Shown: positions 53,790-62,497 of the stretch, piece after piece
How positions within the stretch are numbered: the first letter of the stretch is position 1
How the letters are laid out: every line of letters begins with the position of its first letter
Assembly (NCBI GenBank): GCA_019694755.1
Contig: JAIBBI010000005.1
Location: 1-64,000, forward strand
DNA: 64,000 nt
DNA from: Gemmataceae bacterium
Lineage (GTDB): Bacteria; Planctomycetota; Planctomycetia; Gemmatales; Gemmataceae
Direction of reading: 5' to 3'
Program-made: the position numbers and the translations under genes
The notes under the pieces: model-generated
What the model was told of the DNA's origin: nothing
What the model saw: only the letters and a program-made list of their open reading frames with translations
The model's database searches: none

Positions 53790-54803
53790 ATGCGCCGCTT
53801 CGCGTCCGCCACCCTCACGCTGATCGCCTTCATCGGCCTGACGCTCGCCCAGCCCAAGCCGGCCGCGAGCACCGGCAACATCTACAAGCGCACCATCAAG
53901 TCCTGCGTCTGGGTGTTCAGCCCGCTCGGCGGCGGCAAGGCCCGCACCGGGTCCGGCACCCTCATCGACGTGAAAGACCGCCTCGTCATCACCAACTATC
54001 ACGTCGTCGGCGACGACCCCGACGTCTACATCCTCTTCCCGATCCTCGACAAGGCCGGCAACCCGCACAACGAGCGGCAGGAATACGTCAACCTCATCAA
54101 CTCCGGCAAGGCCCCCAAGGGCAAGGTCATCGCCGTCGAGAAGAAGCGCGACCTCGCCCTCGTCCAGGTCGCATCGATTCCCAAGGACACCCCCGCCGTC
54201 CGCATCTCCAAAGACGGGGTCGGCCCCTCGGATGCCGTCCACTGCATCGGCAACTCCGGCGCGAGCGCGGGCCTCTTCGACTACTGCAAAGGCGACGTCC
54301 GCAACGTCGCCCAGCTCCGGGCCATGCCAAAGGGCTCCGACAAACCATTCGAACTCAACGCTCGCATGATCGAGCACACCGCCCCGGTCAATCAGGGCCA
54401 GAGCGGCGGTCCGGTGCTCAACGATGCCGGCGACCTCGTCGGCGTGACGCAGGGGCACGCGCTCGGCGAGAACGTCCGCGGCATCAGCCTCGCCGTCGAC
54501 CTGAGCGAGGTCAAAGACTTCCTGAAAGCCAACAAGTACGCCCGACTCCTGAACGCCCCGCCAACGGCAATCGCCTCGGCCGTCGAGTCGCCGAAGTCCT
54601 CCGCGCCGGCCGGCGAACCGGACGCCAAGGCTGACGCCGCGAAGCAGGAAAACGCGGCGGCCGGGAAGCTCTCGTTCGCCAAGGAGTTCATCAGCGCGGG
54701 CAAGAAGGACAAGGCCCGCGAACGCCTCGAAGACATCCTGAAAAACTACCCCACCACGAAGGCCGCCGCCGAGGCGAAGACTTTGCTCGAATCGCTGAAG
54801 TAG
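53790..54803 (+). CDS. Exported trypsin-like (HtrA-type) serine protease
   Basis: A 337-residue protein with a signal peptide (MRRFASATLTLIAFIGLTLA). The chymotrypsin-fold domain carries the full triad: His71 (VITNYHVVGDD), Asp121 (KKRDLALVQV) and Ser205 (VNQGQSGGPVLN). No PDZ domain follows; instead there is a low-complexity Ala/Lys linker and a TPR-like C-terminal helix pair (FAKEFISAGKKDKARERLEDILKNYPTTKAAAEAKTLL). The combination suggests periplasmic quality control or regulated proteolysis. A direct repeat starts at its stop codon. Confidence 0.88.
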   Translation: MRRFASATLTLIAFIGLTLAQPKPAASTGNIYKRTIKSCVWVFSPLGGGKARTGSGTLIDVKDRLVITNYHVVGDDPDVYILFPILDKAGNPHNERQEYVNLINSGKAPKGKVIAVEKKRDLALVQVASIPKDTPAVRISKDGVGPSDAVHCIGNSGASAGLFDYCKGDVRNVAQLRAMPKGSDKPFELNARMIEHTAPVNQGQSGGPVLNDAGDLVGVTQGHALGENVRGISLAVDLSEVKDFLKANKYARLLNAPPTAIASAVESPKSSAPAGEPDAKADAAKQENAAAGKLSFAKEFISAGKKDKARERLEDILKNYPTTKAAAEAKTLLESLK

Positions 54804-54838
54804 GTGTCAGGTGTCAGGTGTCAGGTGTCAGGTGTCAG
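54804..54838. repeat. Five tandem copies of GTGTCAG
   Basis: Exactly five head-to-tail heptamers begin right after the protease stop codon. The inverse word CCTGACACC (54913-54921) and CACCTGGCACCT-like words follow, so part of the region can form a hairpin. Between them, 54842-54874 iterates GAATGCA-like words. The whole 158-base gap is repeat DNA with no gene. Confidence 0.8.
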
Positions 54839-54961
54839 GGAGAATTGCAGAATGCAGAATTTAGAATGCAGAATGAAAAGCGGGCTTTGCGAACCACGGT
54901 CAGGTGTATCGGCCTGACACCCGGCACCTGGCACCTGAAACCCTTGAACCCGCGACAACAG

Positions 54962-55762
54962 TTACTCCTTCTTCGGACCCAGTACTACGATCACGGGGTC
55001 TTTTGCGGGTAAACTGGCGTCGAGTGGGAGTTCGTTGGTGGAGGGCATGCGTTTGACGTTGGTTTGGCCTTCGAGGAACTCGTCGGCCGGGAGCACGTCG
55101 TCGAAAATCTTGTTGCCGTAGTGCATCGGCAGGATGTACCGCCGGGGCTTTATCGCCGCGACGACTCGTTTCGCCTGGTCGCCGTTCAGCGTGTAGACCC
55201 CGCCGACGGGGACGAGCAGCACATCCACCGGGCCGATCTGCCGCAGTTGTTCCTCGCTGAGTTGATGGCCGAGGTCGCCGAGGTGGGCCAGAGTCAGGCC
55301 ATCGAACTCGACGATGAACACGGAGTTCCGACCCCGCAATGCGCCCTGCGACGAGTCGTGGAAGACACCGACGTTGCGGACCTTCACGTCGCGGAAGGTT
55401 TCGTCGACGGGGTTCCAGACGGACCGGGAGCTGCGCCCGCCCTCGCCCGCCATCTTCACGCCTTCCAGCACCTTCGCGGTCGCGCGGTTCTCGATCGATT
55501 CGAGCCGGGTGTGGTCGGGATGAGGGTGGCTGATGAGCACGAGGTCCGCCCGCGCGACCGGTCGGCCGAACGCCTCGATGGCATGGGGATCAAAGGCGAT
55601 CTTGGTGCCCTTCGAGGTCTCCAAAACGAAGAACGACTGCCCGAGCCAGCGCAGCACCGGCTTCTTGTCCTGGGCCCGGGCGGACAAAGACATGCCACAG
55701 AGAACACAGAGAGCACCGAGTAGGAAAGTCAATTGCAGCTTTGAGCGTCGACGGGAGTACAT
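54962..55762 (-). CDS. Exported metallo-beta-lactamase-fold hydrolase
   Basis: A protein of 266 residues with a signal peptide (SKLQLTFLLGALCVLCGMSLSARAQ). The metal-binding HPHPDH lies in VLISHPHPDHTRLES, and LAHLGDLGHQ and LPMHYGNK supply further ligands, as in UlaG/L-ascorbate-6-phosphate lactonase-like proteins. Substrate unknown. The start is the ATG before YSRRRSK; an ATG five codons earlier (MKGLI) is equally possible. The signal peptide's hydrophobic core is encoded by one arm of an inverted repeat (see findings). Confidence 0.85.
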   Translation of the reverse strand: MYSRRRSKLQLTFLLGALCVLCGMSLSARAQDKKPVLRWLGQSFFVLETSKGTKIAFDPHAIEAFGRPVARADLVLISHPHPDHTRLESIENRATAKVLEGVKMAGEGGRSSRSVWNPVDETFRDVKVRNVGVFHDSSQGALRGRNSVFIVEFDGLTLAHLGDLGHQLSEEQLRQIGPVDVLLVPVGGVYTLNGDQAKRVVAAIKPRRYILPMHYGNKIFDDVLPADEFLEGQTNVKRMPSTNELPLDASLPAKDPVIVVLGPKKE

Positions 55763-55896
55763 TATCAGGCCTTTCATTTACCGTTTGAGCTACACCTGCG
55801 ACCGCCTTGGTTGACAATTATCCAAAGTTCTCGCCGGATGATACACAGGCCAATCAGTCGTCACTCTCCGGGCTTCTTCTCTGAGTTCTCTGTGGC
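55694..55896. repeat. 19-bp inverted repeat with word CACAGAG, across a gene start
   Basis: GCCACAGAGAACACAGAGA (55694-55712) and the reverse complement of 55878-55896 match at 18 of 19 positions. The left arm lies in the coding sequence of the hydrolase signal peptide; the right arm touches the last base of the phosphoglycerate mutase gene, which is also on the minus strand. The word is shared with the repeat at 43926. Confidence 0.75.
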
Positions 55897-57089
55897 TACT
55901 TGTTCAAAAGCCACGGCATCAGTTGCCAGCCGGGGTCGAAGGCGGGGCCGCGCTGGGCGTGTTCTTCATCGTACTGCACCGGCCCGCCGGACGCGATGCC
56001 CGCGCCCCCCGCCGCGTACGGCACCGCGCCGTAACTGTGGGCCCGGGTCGTCAGCGGCGTCCGGTGATCCGGGCTGACCAGCATCCGCCAGTCGCCGAAC
56101 TTTGGCAGCGCATCCAAAATCGGCCCGACGATGTGCGCGTCGATCTGCTCCAGCGACTTCACCTTCTCCTCAACCAGCCCCGCATGCGACGCCTCGTCCG
56201 GCGCTTCGACGTGGACGCAAATCAGATCGTACCGGTCGAGGTGATCGATTGCGAGGCGGGCCTGGGCCGCGTAGTCGGTGTCGATGTAGTCGGTGATTCC
56301 CGGGGCTTCGAGCCGGTCCCAGCCCAAAAGCGCGCCGACGCCGCGGACGAGGTCGACGCCCGTCGTAATCGCGCCGCGGGGGCCGTACTTGCGGTCGAAC
56401 TGCTCCAGCGTCGGCGCCCGGCCCTGACCCCAGAGCCAGACCTGTGTCGCGTCCTTCTTCCCGGCCGCCCGCCGGGCCACGTTCACCGGATGGTCGGCAA
56501 GTACTGTGCGACTTCGCGCCATGATGTCGCGGAGGACGTCGCTGCCGGTGCCGCGCGGAAGATACCTGTCCACGGGCTGATCCGGAATATCGTGCGGCGG
56601 TTGCGTAGTCACGTCGTCGGCGAAGATCGGCCCGGTCTCGCCGCGGTAGGCCAGCAGATTCCGATAGCCGACGCCCGGCGTCAGGTCGAAGCCGGCCGGC
56701 AGAATTTCGCGGAGCGCTTCGACGAGCTGCCCGCCCTCCTCGCTGGAGATATGCCCGGAGGTGAAGTCGCGCATGTGGCCGTCGGGGACGTGCACGAAAT
56801 TGCAGCGGATGGCCCAATCGGCCGGGCCGAGTGCGACCCCCAGGGCGGCCGCCTCCAGCGGCGCGCGGCCGGTGTAGACCTCGAGCGGGTCGTAACCGAA
56901 AAGCGAGAGCGTGGCGACATCACTGGCCGGCGTGAGCGGGTGCGGCACGTTGTTGGTCAATCCGCAGACGCCGAGCGTGGCCAGGCGATCGATGTTCGGC
57001 AGTCGGGCCGCCTGCAACGGCGTCTTCCCGCCCAAGGCCGGGCACGGGTCGTCGGCACAACCGTCCGGAATCACGATCACGTATTTCAT
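55896..57089 (-). CDS. apgM: Archaeal-type cofactor-independent phosphoglycerate mutase
   Basis: A 397-residue alkaline-phosphatase-superfamily enzyme that interconverts 2- and 3-phosphoglycerate. MKYVIVIPDGCADDPCPALGGKTPLQAARLPNIDRLATLG is diagnostic; ASDVATLSLFGYDP carries the phosphoserine, and HVEAPDEASHAGLVEEKVKSLEQID and LVSPDHRTPLTTRAHSYGAVPYA hold metal ligands. Length matches aPGAM rather than the ~510-residue bacterial iPGM. DHRTP is the metal site. Confidence 0.93.
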   Translation of the reverse strand: MKYVIVIPDGCADDPCPALGGKTPLQAARLPNIDRLATLGVCGLTNNVPHPLTPASDVATLSLFGYDPLEVYTGRAPLEAAALGVALGPADWAIRCNFVHVPDGHMRDFTSGHISSEEGGQLVEALREILPAGFDLTPGVGYRNLLAYRGETGPIFADDVTTQPPHDIPDQPVDRYLPRGTGSDVLRDIMARSRTVLADHPVNVARRAAGKKDATQVWLWGQGRAPTLEQFDRKYGPRGAITTGVDLVRGVGALLGWDRLEAPGITDYIDTDYAAQARLAIDHLDRYDLICVHVEAPDEASHAGLVEEKVKSLEQIDAHIVGPILDALPKFGDWRMLVSPDHRTPLTTRAHSYGAVPYAAGGAGIASGGPVQYDEEHAQRGPAFDPGWQLMPWLLNK

Positions 57090-57130
57090 CGCGACATTCT
57101 ACGATAAGGGAAACTGCGGAGCGTTGCCGG

Positions 57131-59542
57131 ATGAACAGCCGATTCGTCTGCGTCCACGGGCACTTCTACCAGCCGCCCCGCGAGAACCCGTGGCTCGGTG
57201 CGGTGGAGTCGCAGCCGAGCGCGGCTCCGTTTCACGACTGGAACGCGCGGATCACCGCGGAGTGCTACGCGCCCAACGCCCGCTGCCGGATCCTCGACTC
57301 GGCCGGGCGCATCGCCCGCCTCGTCAACAACTACGACTCGATCAGTTTCAACGTCGGCCCGACGCTGCTCGGCTGGCTCGAGCGGCACGACCCCACGACC
57401 TACTCGCGCATCCTCGAAGCCGACCGCCGGGGGATCGCCCGGTTCGGCGGCCACGGCCCGGCCATGGCCCAGGTGTACAACCACATCATCATGCCGCTGG
57501 CCAACGAGCGCGACAAGCGGACGCAGGTAGTCTGGGGCATCGCCGACTTCAAGCACCGGTTCGGCCGAGCGCCCGAAGGGATGTGGCTCGCGGAGACGGC
57601 CGCGGACAACAAATCGCTTCTCGCGCTGGCCGACGCCGGCATCAAGTTCACCGTGCTCTCGCCGCACCAGGCCGCACGAGTGAAGCCCGGCGCGTCCGAC
57701 GTCTGGATCGACGTGCGCGGCGGGAAGATCGACCCGACGAAGCCGTACCAATGCCACCTGCCCGGCGGCAAATCGATCGCCGTCTTCTTCTACGACGGAG
57801 CAATCTCGCAAGCGATCGCCTTCGAGCGGCTGCTGCAATCCGGAGACAAGCTGGCCCGCAGGCTTCTCGGCGCGTTCCGCCCGCATCTCGACCGCGCCGG
57901 CCGGCAACTCGTCGCCGCGTCCACCGACGGTGAGACCTACGGGCATCACGTTGCATTCGGCGACATGGCCCTCGCTTACGCGCTTGACGCGATCCGCACG
58001 TCGGGCGAGGCCGAGCTGACCATCTTCGCCGAGTACCTCGAGAAGAACCCGCCGGTCGATACCGTCGAGATCATCGAGCCCAGCGCGTGGAGTTGCACGC
58101 ACGGCGTGGGCCGGTGGAACTCCGATTGCGGCTGCTCGACGGGCGGCGAGCCGGGCTGGCACCAGTCGTGGCGCGGGCCGCTACGGACCGCCTTCGACAA
58201 CCTCCGCGACCGGCTGGCCCCCGAGTTCGAAGCCGGCGCGGGCCAGTTCTTCGCGGACCCGTGGGCCGCCCGCGACGGGTACATCGCGCTGATCCTCGAC
58301 CGCCGGCCGGAAGCGGTCTCGGCCTTCCTGGCCGAGCACGCGGGGCGGACGCTGCAGGCATCGGATCGCGTGGCCGCGCTGCGCTGGCTCGAGTTGCAGC
58401 ACCAGTGCCTGCTCATGTACACGAGTTGCGGCTGGTTCTTCGACGAGTTGAATCGGCTGGAGCCGACGCAAGTGATGGCGTATGCCGGGCGGGCCGCTCA
58501 CCTCGCGGAGCAACTCGGGGTCGCGGGCGTCGAAGACGCATTACGGGAGGACCTGGCCGCGGCGAAGAGTAACATCCCCGCCAGCGGCGACGGGCGGAAA
58601 ATCTACGACACCGCCGTCCGACCCCTGCGAATCGGCCTCGACCGCGTGGCCGGGCACACGGCCGTCGCCGCCCTGTTCGGGCCCGATCTCGAGAAAACGC
58701 TGACCTACTCTTACGAGGTCGACGTCGGCAAACTGCGCCACTTCCAGGCGGAGGGCCGGCCGACCCGAATGGTGTGCGGGCGGGTGCTCGTCCGCGATCG
58801 CGTCACGGAAGAGTCGGCCGAGTTCACTATTGCCGCGATCCATCTGGGTGAGTTGGACCTTCGCGGAGGAGTCCGTCCGGCGGGCGATGCCGACGACGAC
58901 GCCCAGCGCGACTGGCGGCTCGAAGTCGCGTTCTCGTCTCAGGACTTCAGTACCGTGCTTAAGATCCTCGACGACGAATTCGCCGCGCGGAACTACTCTC
59001 TCAAGGCGGTCTTCCACGACGAGCGCGACCGCCTGCTCCGGCAGATCCTCGCGCCCGCGGCCGGGAAGATCGAAGAGCAGTTCCGCAAGGTGGTGAACGA
59101 GCACGAAGCGACGATGCTCCTGCTGCACCAATTGAACACCCGCGTGACGCCCGCCTACCGCATGGCCGAGGCGTTCATCGTCAATCAGGACCTCCGCCGC
59201 GCGCTCGAGCGAACCGATCCCGACCAGGACGCGATCCGCTCCCTGGCCGGCCGGGCGGCCCTGAGCGACGTGCCACTCGAATACCAAGAGCTGAACTACA
59301 CGGCGGCCCAGGCGGTCGCCCGGCAGATGGCCGACGTGCGGGCCCACCCGACCGACGTGACGCGGATCACCCGCACAGTGCGCCTGGTCGAACTCGTCGG
59401 CACGCTCCGCCTCAAACCGGACCTTTGGCAGGCGCAGAACGACTGGCACGACCTGCGCCACGGCGAGTGGGTCGACCTGCCCGTACTCGCCAAAGCCGCG
59501 CTGACCGATCTCGGCCGGCGGCTGAACATGGTCGTCGACTGA
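57131..59542 (+). CDS. GH57-like protein with DUF3536
   Basis: An 803-residue cytoplasmic protein. The N-terminal part (about 1-330) is a GH57-type barrel: FVCVHGHFYQPPRENPWLGAVE at the start, FGGHGPAMAQVYNHIIMPLA, GMWLAETAADNKSLLALADAGIKF and STDGETYGHH near residue 264. The remaining ~450 residues fit DUF3536. GH57 enzymes act on alpha-glucans (amylase, branching enzyme); the CVHGHFYQPPRE form with DUF3536 is unstudied, so a glucan role is inference. It lies 34 bases before the Xer gene. Confidence 0.87.
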   Translation: MNSRFVCVHGHFYQPPRENPWLGAVESQPSAAPFHDWNARITAECYAPNARCRILDSAGRIARLVNNYDSISFNVGPTLLGWLERHDPTTYSRILEADRRGIARFGGHGPAMAQVYNHIIMPLANERDKRTQVVWGIADFKHRFGRAPEGMWLAETAADNKSLLALADAGIKFTVLSPHQAARVKPGASDVWIDVRGGKIDPTKPYQCHLPGGKSIAVFFYDGAISQAIAFERLLQSGDKLARRLLGAFRPHLDRAGRQLVAASTDGETYGHHVAFGDMALAYALDAIRTSGEAELTIFAEYLEKNPPVDTVEIIEPSAWSCTHGVGRWNSDCGCSTGGEPGWHQSWRGPLRTAFDNLRDRLAPEFEAGAGQFFADPWAARDGYIALILDRRPEAVSAFLAEHAGRTLQASDRVAALRWLELQHQCLLMYTSCGWFFDELNRLEPTQVMAYAGRAAHLAEQLGVAGVEDALREDLAAAKSNIPASGDGRKIYDTAVRPLRIGLDRVAGHTAVAALFGPDLEKTLTYSYEVDVGKLRHFQAEGRPTRMVCGRVLVRDRVTEESAEFTIAAIHLGELDLRGGVRPAGDADDDAQRDWRLEVAFSSQDFSTVLKILDDEFAARNYSLKAVFHDERDRLLRQILAPAAGKIEEQFRKVVNEHEATMLLLHQLNTRVTPAYRMAEAFIVNQDLRRALERTDPDQDAIRSLAGRAALSDVPLEYQELNYTAAQAVARQMADVRAHPTDVTRITRTVRLVELVGTLRLKPDLWQAQNDWHDLRHGEWVDLPVLAKAALTDLGRRLNMVVD

Positions 59543-59576
59543 TTTGCCGGGCCCGCGACGGTCGATCATTGTCTTC

Positions 59577-60476
59577 ATGATCGAGCTGTTCGACGACGTC
59601 CGGGCGTTTACGCAGTACCTCACGGCCGAGCGCGGAATGGCGGCCAACACCGTCCTGGCCTACGCCCGTGACCTCGAGCGGTTTGCCGGCTGGGCTTCGG
59701 GCGGCGGCCTGCGCGACTTCCTGAAGCCCACGCTTCGCGAACTGGCCGGCTACGTCGGCTTTCTCCGCGACGAAGAACTCGCCCCGCCGAGCATCGCCCG
59801 ACACCTCGTCGCGCTCAAGATGTTCTACCGTTTCCTGCGGATGGAGGAGCGCGGCGACCCCACGGCCGTGGACCTGCTCGCCTCGCCCGCGCTCTGGGAG
59901 CGCGTGCCCAGCGTCCTGTCGCCGACCGCCGTCGAAAAGCTGCTCCGCGCCCCGATTCCGGCCGACCGGTTCTTCCTCCGCGACCGCGCCCTGCTCGAAA
60001 CGCTGTATGCTACTGGCGCGCGGGCCAGCGAGGTCGTGAACCTGAAAGCCGCCGACGTGCATCTGGAGGCCGGCTTCTGCAAGTGCGTCGGCAAGGGCTC
60101 GAAGCAGCGGATCGTGCCGCTCGGCGACATGGCCCGCTCGGCACTGGCCGCGTACCTCGGCGAGCAGCGCGGCGACCTCGTCGCCCATGGCGACCCCGGC
60201 GTCGTGTTCGTCAGCAAGGCAGGCCGGCGGCTGAGCCGCGAGATCATCTGGTCGCTGGTCCGCAAATACGCCCGCCGGGCCGGCCTCACCGGAAAGGTCA
60301 GCCCGCACACGCTCCGCCACAGCTTTGCGACCCATCTGCTGGCCGGCGGGGCCGACCTGCGGGCCGTGCAGGAGTTGCTGGGGCACTCGAGCATCCGCAC
60401 CACGCAGGTCTACACGCACGTCGATCATTCCCGGCTCAAAGCGGTCCACGCGAAGTTCCACCCGCGGGGCAAATAG
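59577..60476 (+). CDS. xerD: XerD-type site-specific tyrosine recombinase
   Basis: A 299-residue recombinase that resolves chromosome dimers at dif with a XerC partner. The SAM-like N-terminal domain (about 1-85) is followed by the catalytic domain with LYATGARASEV (Arg), GKGSKQRIVPL (Lys), SPHTLRHSFATHLL (His-x-x-Arg), LGHSSIRTTQVYTH (His and the nucleophile Tyr). Length matches XerD/XerC, not phage integrases. The start is MIELFDD; an 11-codon longer frame lacks support. XerC versus XerD cannot be told with certainty. Confidence 0.9.
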   Translation: MIELFDDVRAFTQYLTAERGMAANTVLAYARDLERFAGWASGGGLRDFLKPTLRELAGYVGFLRDEELAPPSIARHLVALKMFYRFLRMEERGDPTAVDLLASPALWERVPSVLSPTAVEKLLRAPIPADRFFLRDRALLETLYATGARASEVVNLKAADVHLEAGFCKCVGKGSKQRIVPLGDMARSALAAYLGEQRGDLVAHGDPGVVFVSKAGRRLSREIIWSLVRKYARRAGLTGKVSPHTLRHSFATHLLAGGADLRAVQELLGHSSIRTTQVYTHVDHSRLKAVHAKFHPRGK

Positions 60477-60517
60477 GGCTGTCGCCGGGCGGGCCTTTCG
60501 GCTACCATTCTGCGATC

Positions 60518-62473
60518 ATGGACGATTCCGCGCGAACGCCGACGGACCGGCGCGTGGCCCAACTGGAGTCCGCGCTCAGCCGGCGCGGCGAACAGCTCGA
60601 CGAGTTGTATGCCGCCCTCGCCGCCGTGCAGGCCTCGCACGCCTACCGCTTCGCGCAGCTCCTCAGCAAAGTCGGCAACAAACTTCTCCCGCTGCACTCG
60701 CGCCGCCGGCGGGCCGTGCGCACCGCGCTGCGGTCCGGAGTCCGCCTGCTGAAGCGCGTCACCGGTCGGAACGTCGCCCACATCGCCGAGGGCGGCGAAG
60801 GCACGCGGGTCGCGCTTGATCAGGCTCAATACGCCCGATGGATCCGGTCGCATGAACCGCCGGAGCTGCCCCGGGCATTCTCACGCCAGCCGATGATCTC
60901 GATCGTCGTGCCCGTCTACAACCCCCCGGCTGAGTACCTCGAAGAACTCATCGCCTCGGTGCTGGCACAGTCCTACCCGCGCTGGGAGCTGTGCCTGGCC
61001 GACGGCGCGAGCACCGCGGCCCACGTTCGCACGATCCTCGCCGGGCAGACCGACCCGCGCATCCGCAGCGTCACGCTGGCCGAGAACCGCGGCATCACCG
61101 GCAACACGAACGCCGCCCTCGAACTGGCGACCGGTGACTTCATCGCCTTCGCCGACCACGACGACACGCTCGCGCCCTTCGCCCTGGCCGCGCTCGTGAA
61201 CGCGATCAACGAACACCCCGATGCCGACTTCCTTTACAGCGACGAGGACAAACTCGACGCGGCCGGCCAGCGGGTCGACCCGTGCTTCAAGCCGGACTGG
61301 TCGCCCGACCTGCTCCGTACGCACAACTACGTCTGCCATCTCGTCTGCCTGAGGCGCTCGCTTGCGGACCGGCTCGGCGGCATCCGCCCGGGCTTCGACG
61401 GCGCGCAGGATTACGACCTCGTGCTGCGGGCCGGCGAACTGGCGACACGGGTCGTCCACATCCCCCACGTCCTGTACCACTGGCGGCTGCACGCCCAATC
61501 GACGGCCCAGAACACGGCCAGCAAGCAGTACCTTGTCGCGGCCGGGCAGCGGGCGCTCGAAGAGCACCTCGTCCGGGCCGGCTGTGCCGCCCGCGTCGCC
61601 CCGGCCGAGAAGCCGGGCGAGTACCGCGTCCGCTACCTGCTGCCGCGTCAGCCGCTCGTCAGTGTGATCGTGCCAAACCGCGATCAGGTGCAGACGCTGG
61701 GCCGATGCCTCGAGTCGCTGTTCGCGTCGAGCTACGCCAACCTCGAGATCCTGGTGGCCGAGAACGGCAGCGCGGAGGCCGACACGTTTGCGTACTACCG
61801 CGACGTCGAGCGCGGCCACGGCGTGCGGGTGCTGCGGTGGGATCGGCCGTTCAACTATGCCGCGATCAACAACTGGGCGGCAGCCCACGCCCGCGGCGAG
61901 GTGCTGCTCTTTCTGAACAACGACGTTGAGACGACCGACCCGGACTGGGTCGAGGCGATGGTGATGCACGCGATGCGGCCCGAGATCGGCGCGGTCGGCG
62001 CGAAGCTGCTGTATGCCGACGGCACGATCCAGCACGCCGGCGTGGTGCTCGGAATGGGCGGGGCGGCCGGGCACGTGCACCTGTGCTTTGCCGGCCACGA
62101 CGAGGGCTATCTGGGTCGATTGCAGCGCGTGCAGGAAGTCGCGGCCGTCACCGGCGCGTGCCTGATGACCCGGGCCGAGGTGTTTCGGACGGCCGGCGGC
62201 TTCGACGAGCGGTTCGTGCTGGCTTACAACGATGTGGACTACGGACTGACCGTGCGCGAACTCGGCTACCGCGTGCTCTGGACCCCCGAGGCGGAGTTGT
62301 ACCACCTCGAATCGAAGACCCGCGGCTACGAAGACGACCCGGCGAAGCAGGCCCGCTTCCGCCGGGAGTTCGACCTTTTCCGAAGGAAGTGGGAGCGGGC
62401 GCTCACGGCCGGCGACCCTTATTACAACCGCAACCTCCGCCTGGACCGGGCGGACGCGGCACTGCGGGCGTAG
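60518..62473 (+). CDS. Two-domain family 2 glycosyltransferase
   Basis: A 651-residue protein with an N-terminal coiled region (QLESALSRRGEQLDELYAALAAVQ) and two GT2 domains in tandem. Domain one (about 127-350): ISIVVPVYNPPAEYLEELIASVLAQSYPRWELCLADGAST, FADHDDTLAPFAL and DADFLYSDEDKLD. Domain two (about 380-620): VSVIVPNRDQVQTLGRCLESLF, LLFLNNDVETTDPDWVEAM and YNDVDYGLTVRELGYRVLW. Such enzymes alternate two sugars in O-antigen or capsule chains. The ATG used is 41 bases after xerD; frame upstream is a shadow. Confidence 0.9.
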   Translation: MDDSARTPTDRRVAQLESALSRRGEQLDELYAALAAVQASHAYRFAQLLSKVGNKLLPLHSRRRRAVRTALRSGVRLLKRVTGRNVAHIAEGGEGTRVALDQAQYARWIRSHEPPELPRAFSRQPMISIVVPVYNPPAEYLEELIASVLAQSYPRWELCLADGASTAAHVRTILAGQTDPRIRSVTLAENRGITGNTNAALELATGDFIAFADHDDTLAPFALAALVNAINEHPDADFLYSDEDKLDAAGQRVDPCFKPDWSPDLLRTHNYVCHLVCLRRSLADRLGGIRPGFDGAQDYDLVLRAGELATRVVHIPHVLYHWRLHAQSTAQNTASKQYLVAAGQRALEEHLVRAGCAARVAPAEKPGEYRVRYLLPRQPLVSVIVPNRDQVQTLGRCLESLFASSYANLEILVAENGSAEADTFAYYRDVERGHGVRVLRWDRPFNYAAINNWAAAHARGEVLLFLNNDVETTDPDWVEAMVMHAMRPEIGAVGAKLLYADGTIQHAGVVLGMGGAAGHVHLCFAGHDEGYLGRLQRVQEVAAVTGACLMTRAEVFRTAGGFDERFVLAYNDVDYGLTVRELGYRVLWTPEAELYHLESKTRGYEDDPAKQARFRREFDLFRRKWERALTAGDPYYNRNLRLDRADAALRA

Positions 62474-62497
62474 CCCCGCCCGCACCGGAGACGATTC

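Noticed and set aside
54804-54938. Possible CRISPR array (tandem GTGTCAG)
   Set aside because: Units are only seven bases with no spacers and no cas genes nearby.
59577-60476. Phage or integron integrase
   Set aside because: Length and motifs match housekeeping XerC/XerD, and there are no phage genes, attachment-site repeats or tRNA target beside it.
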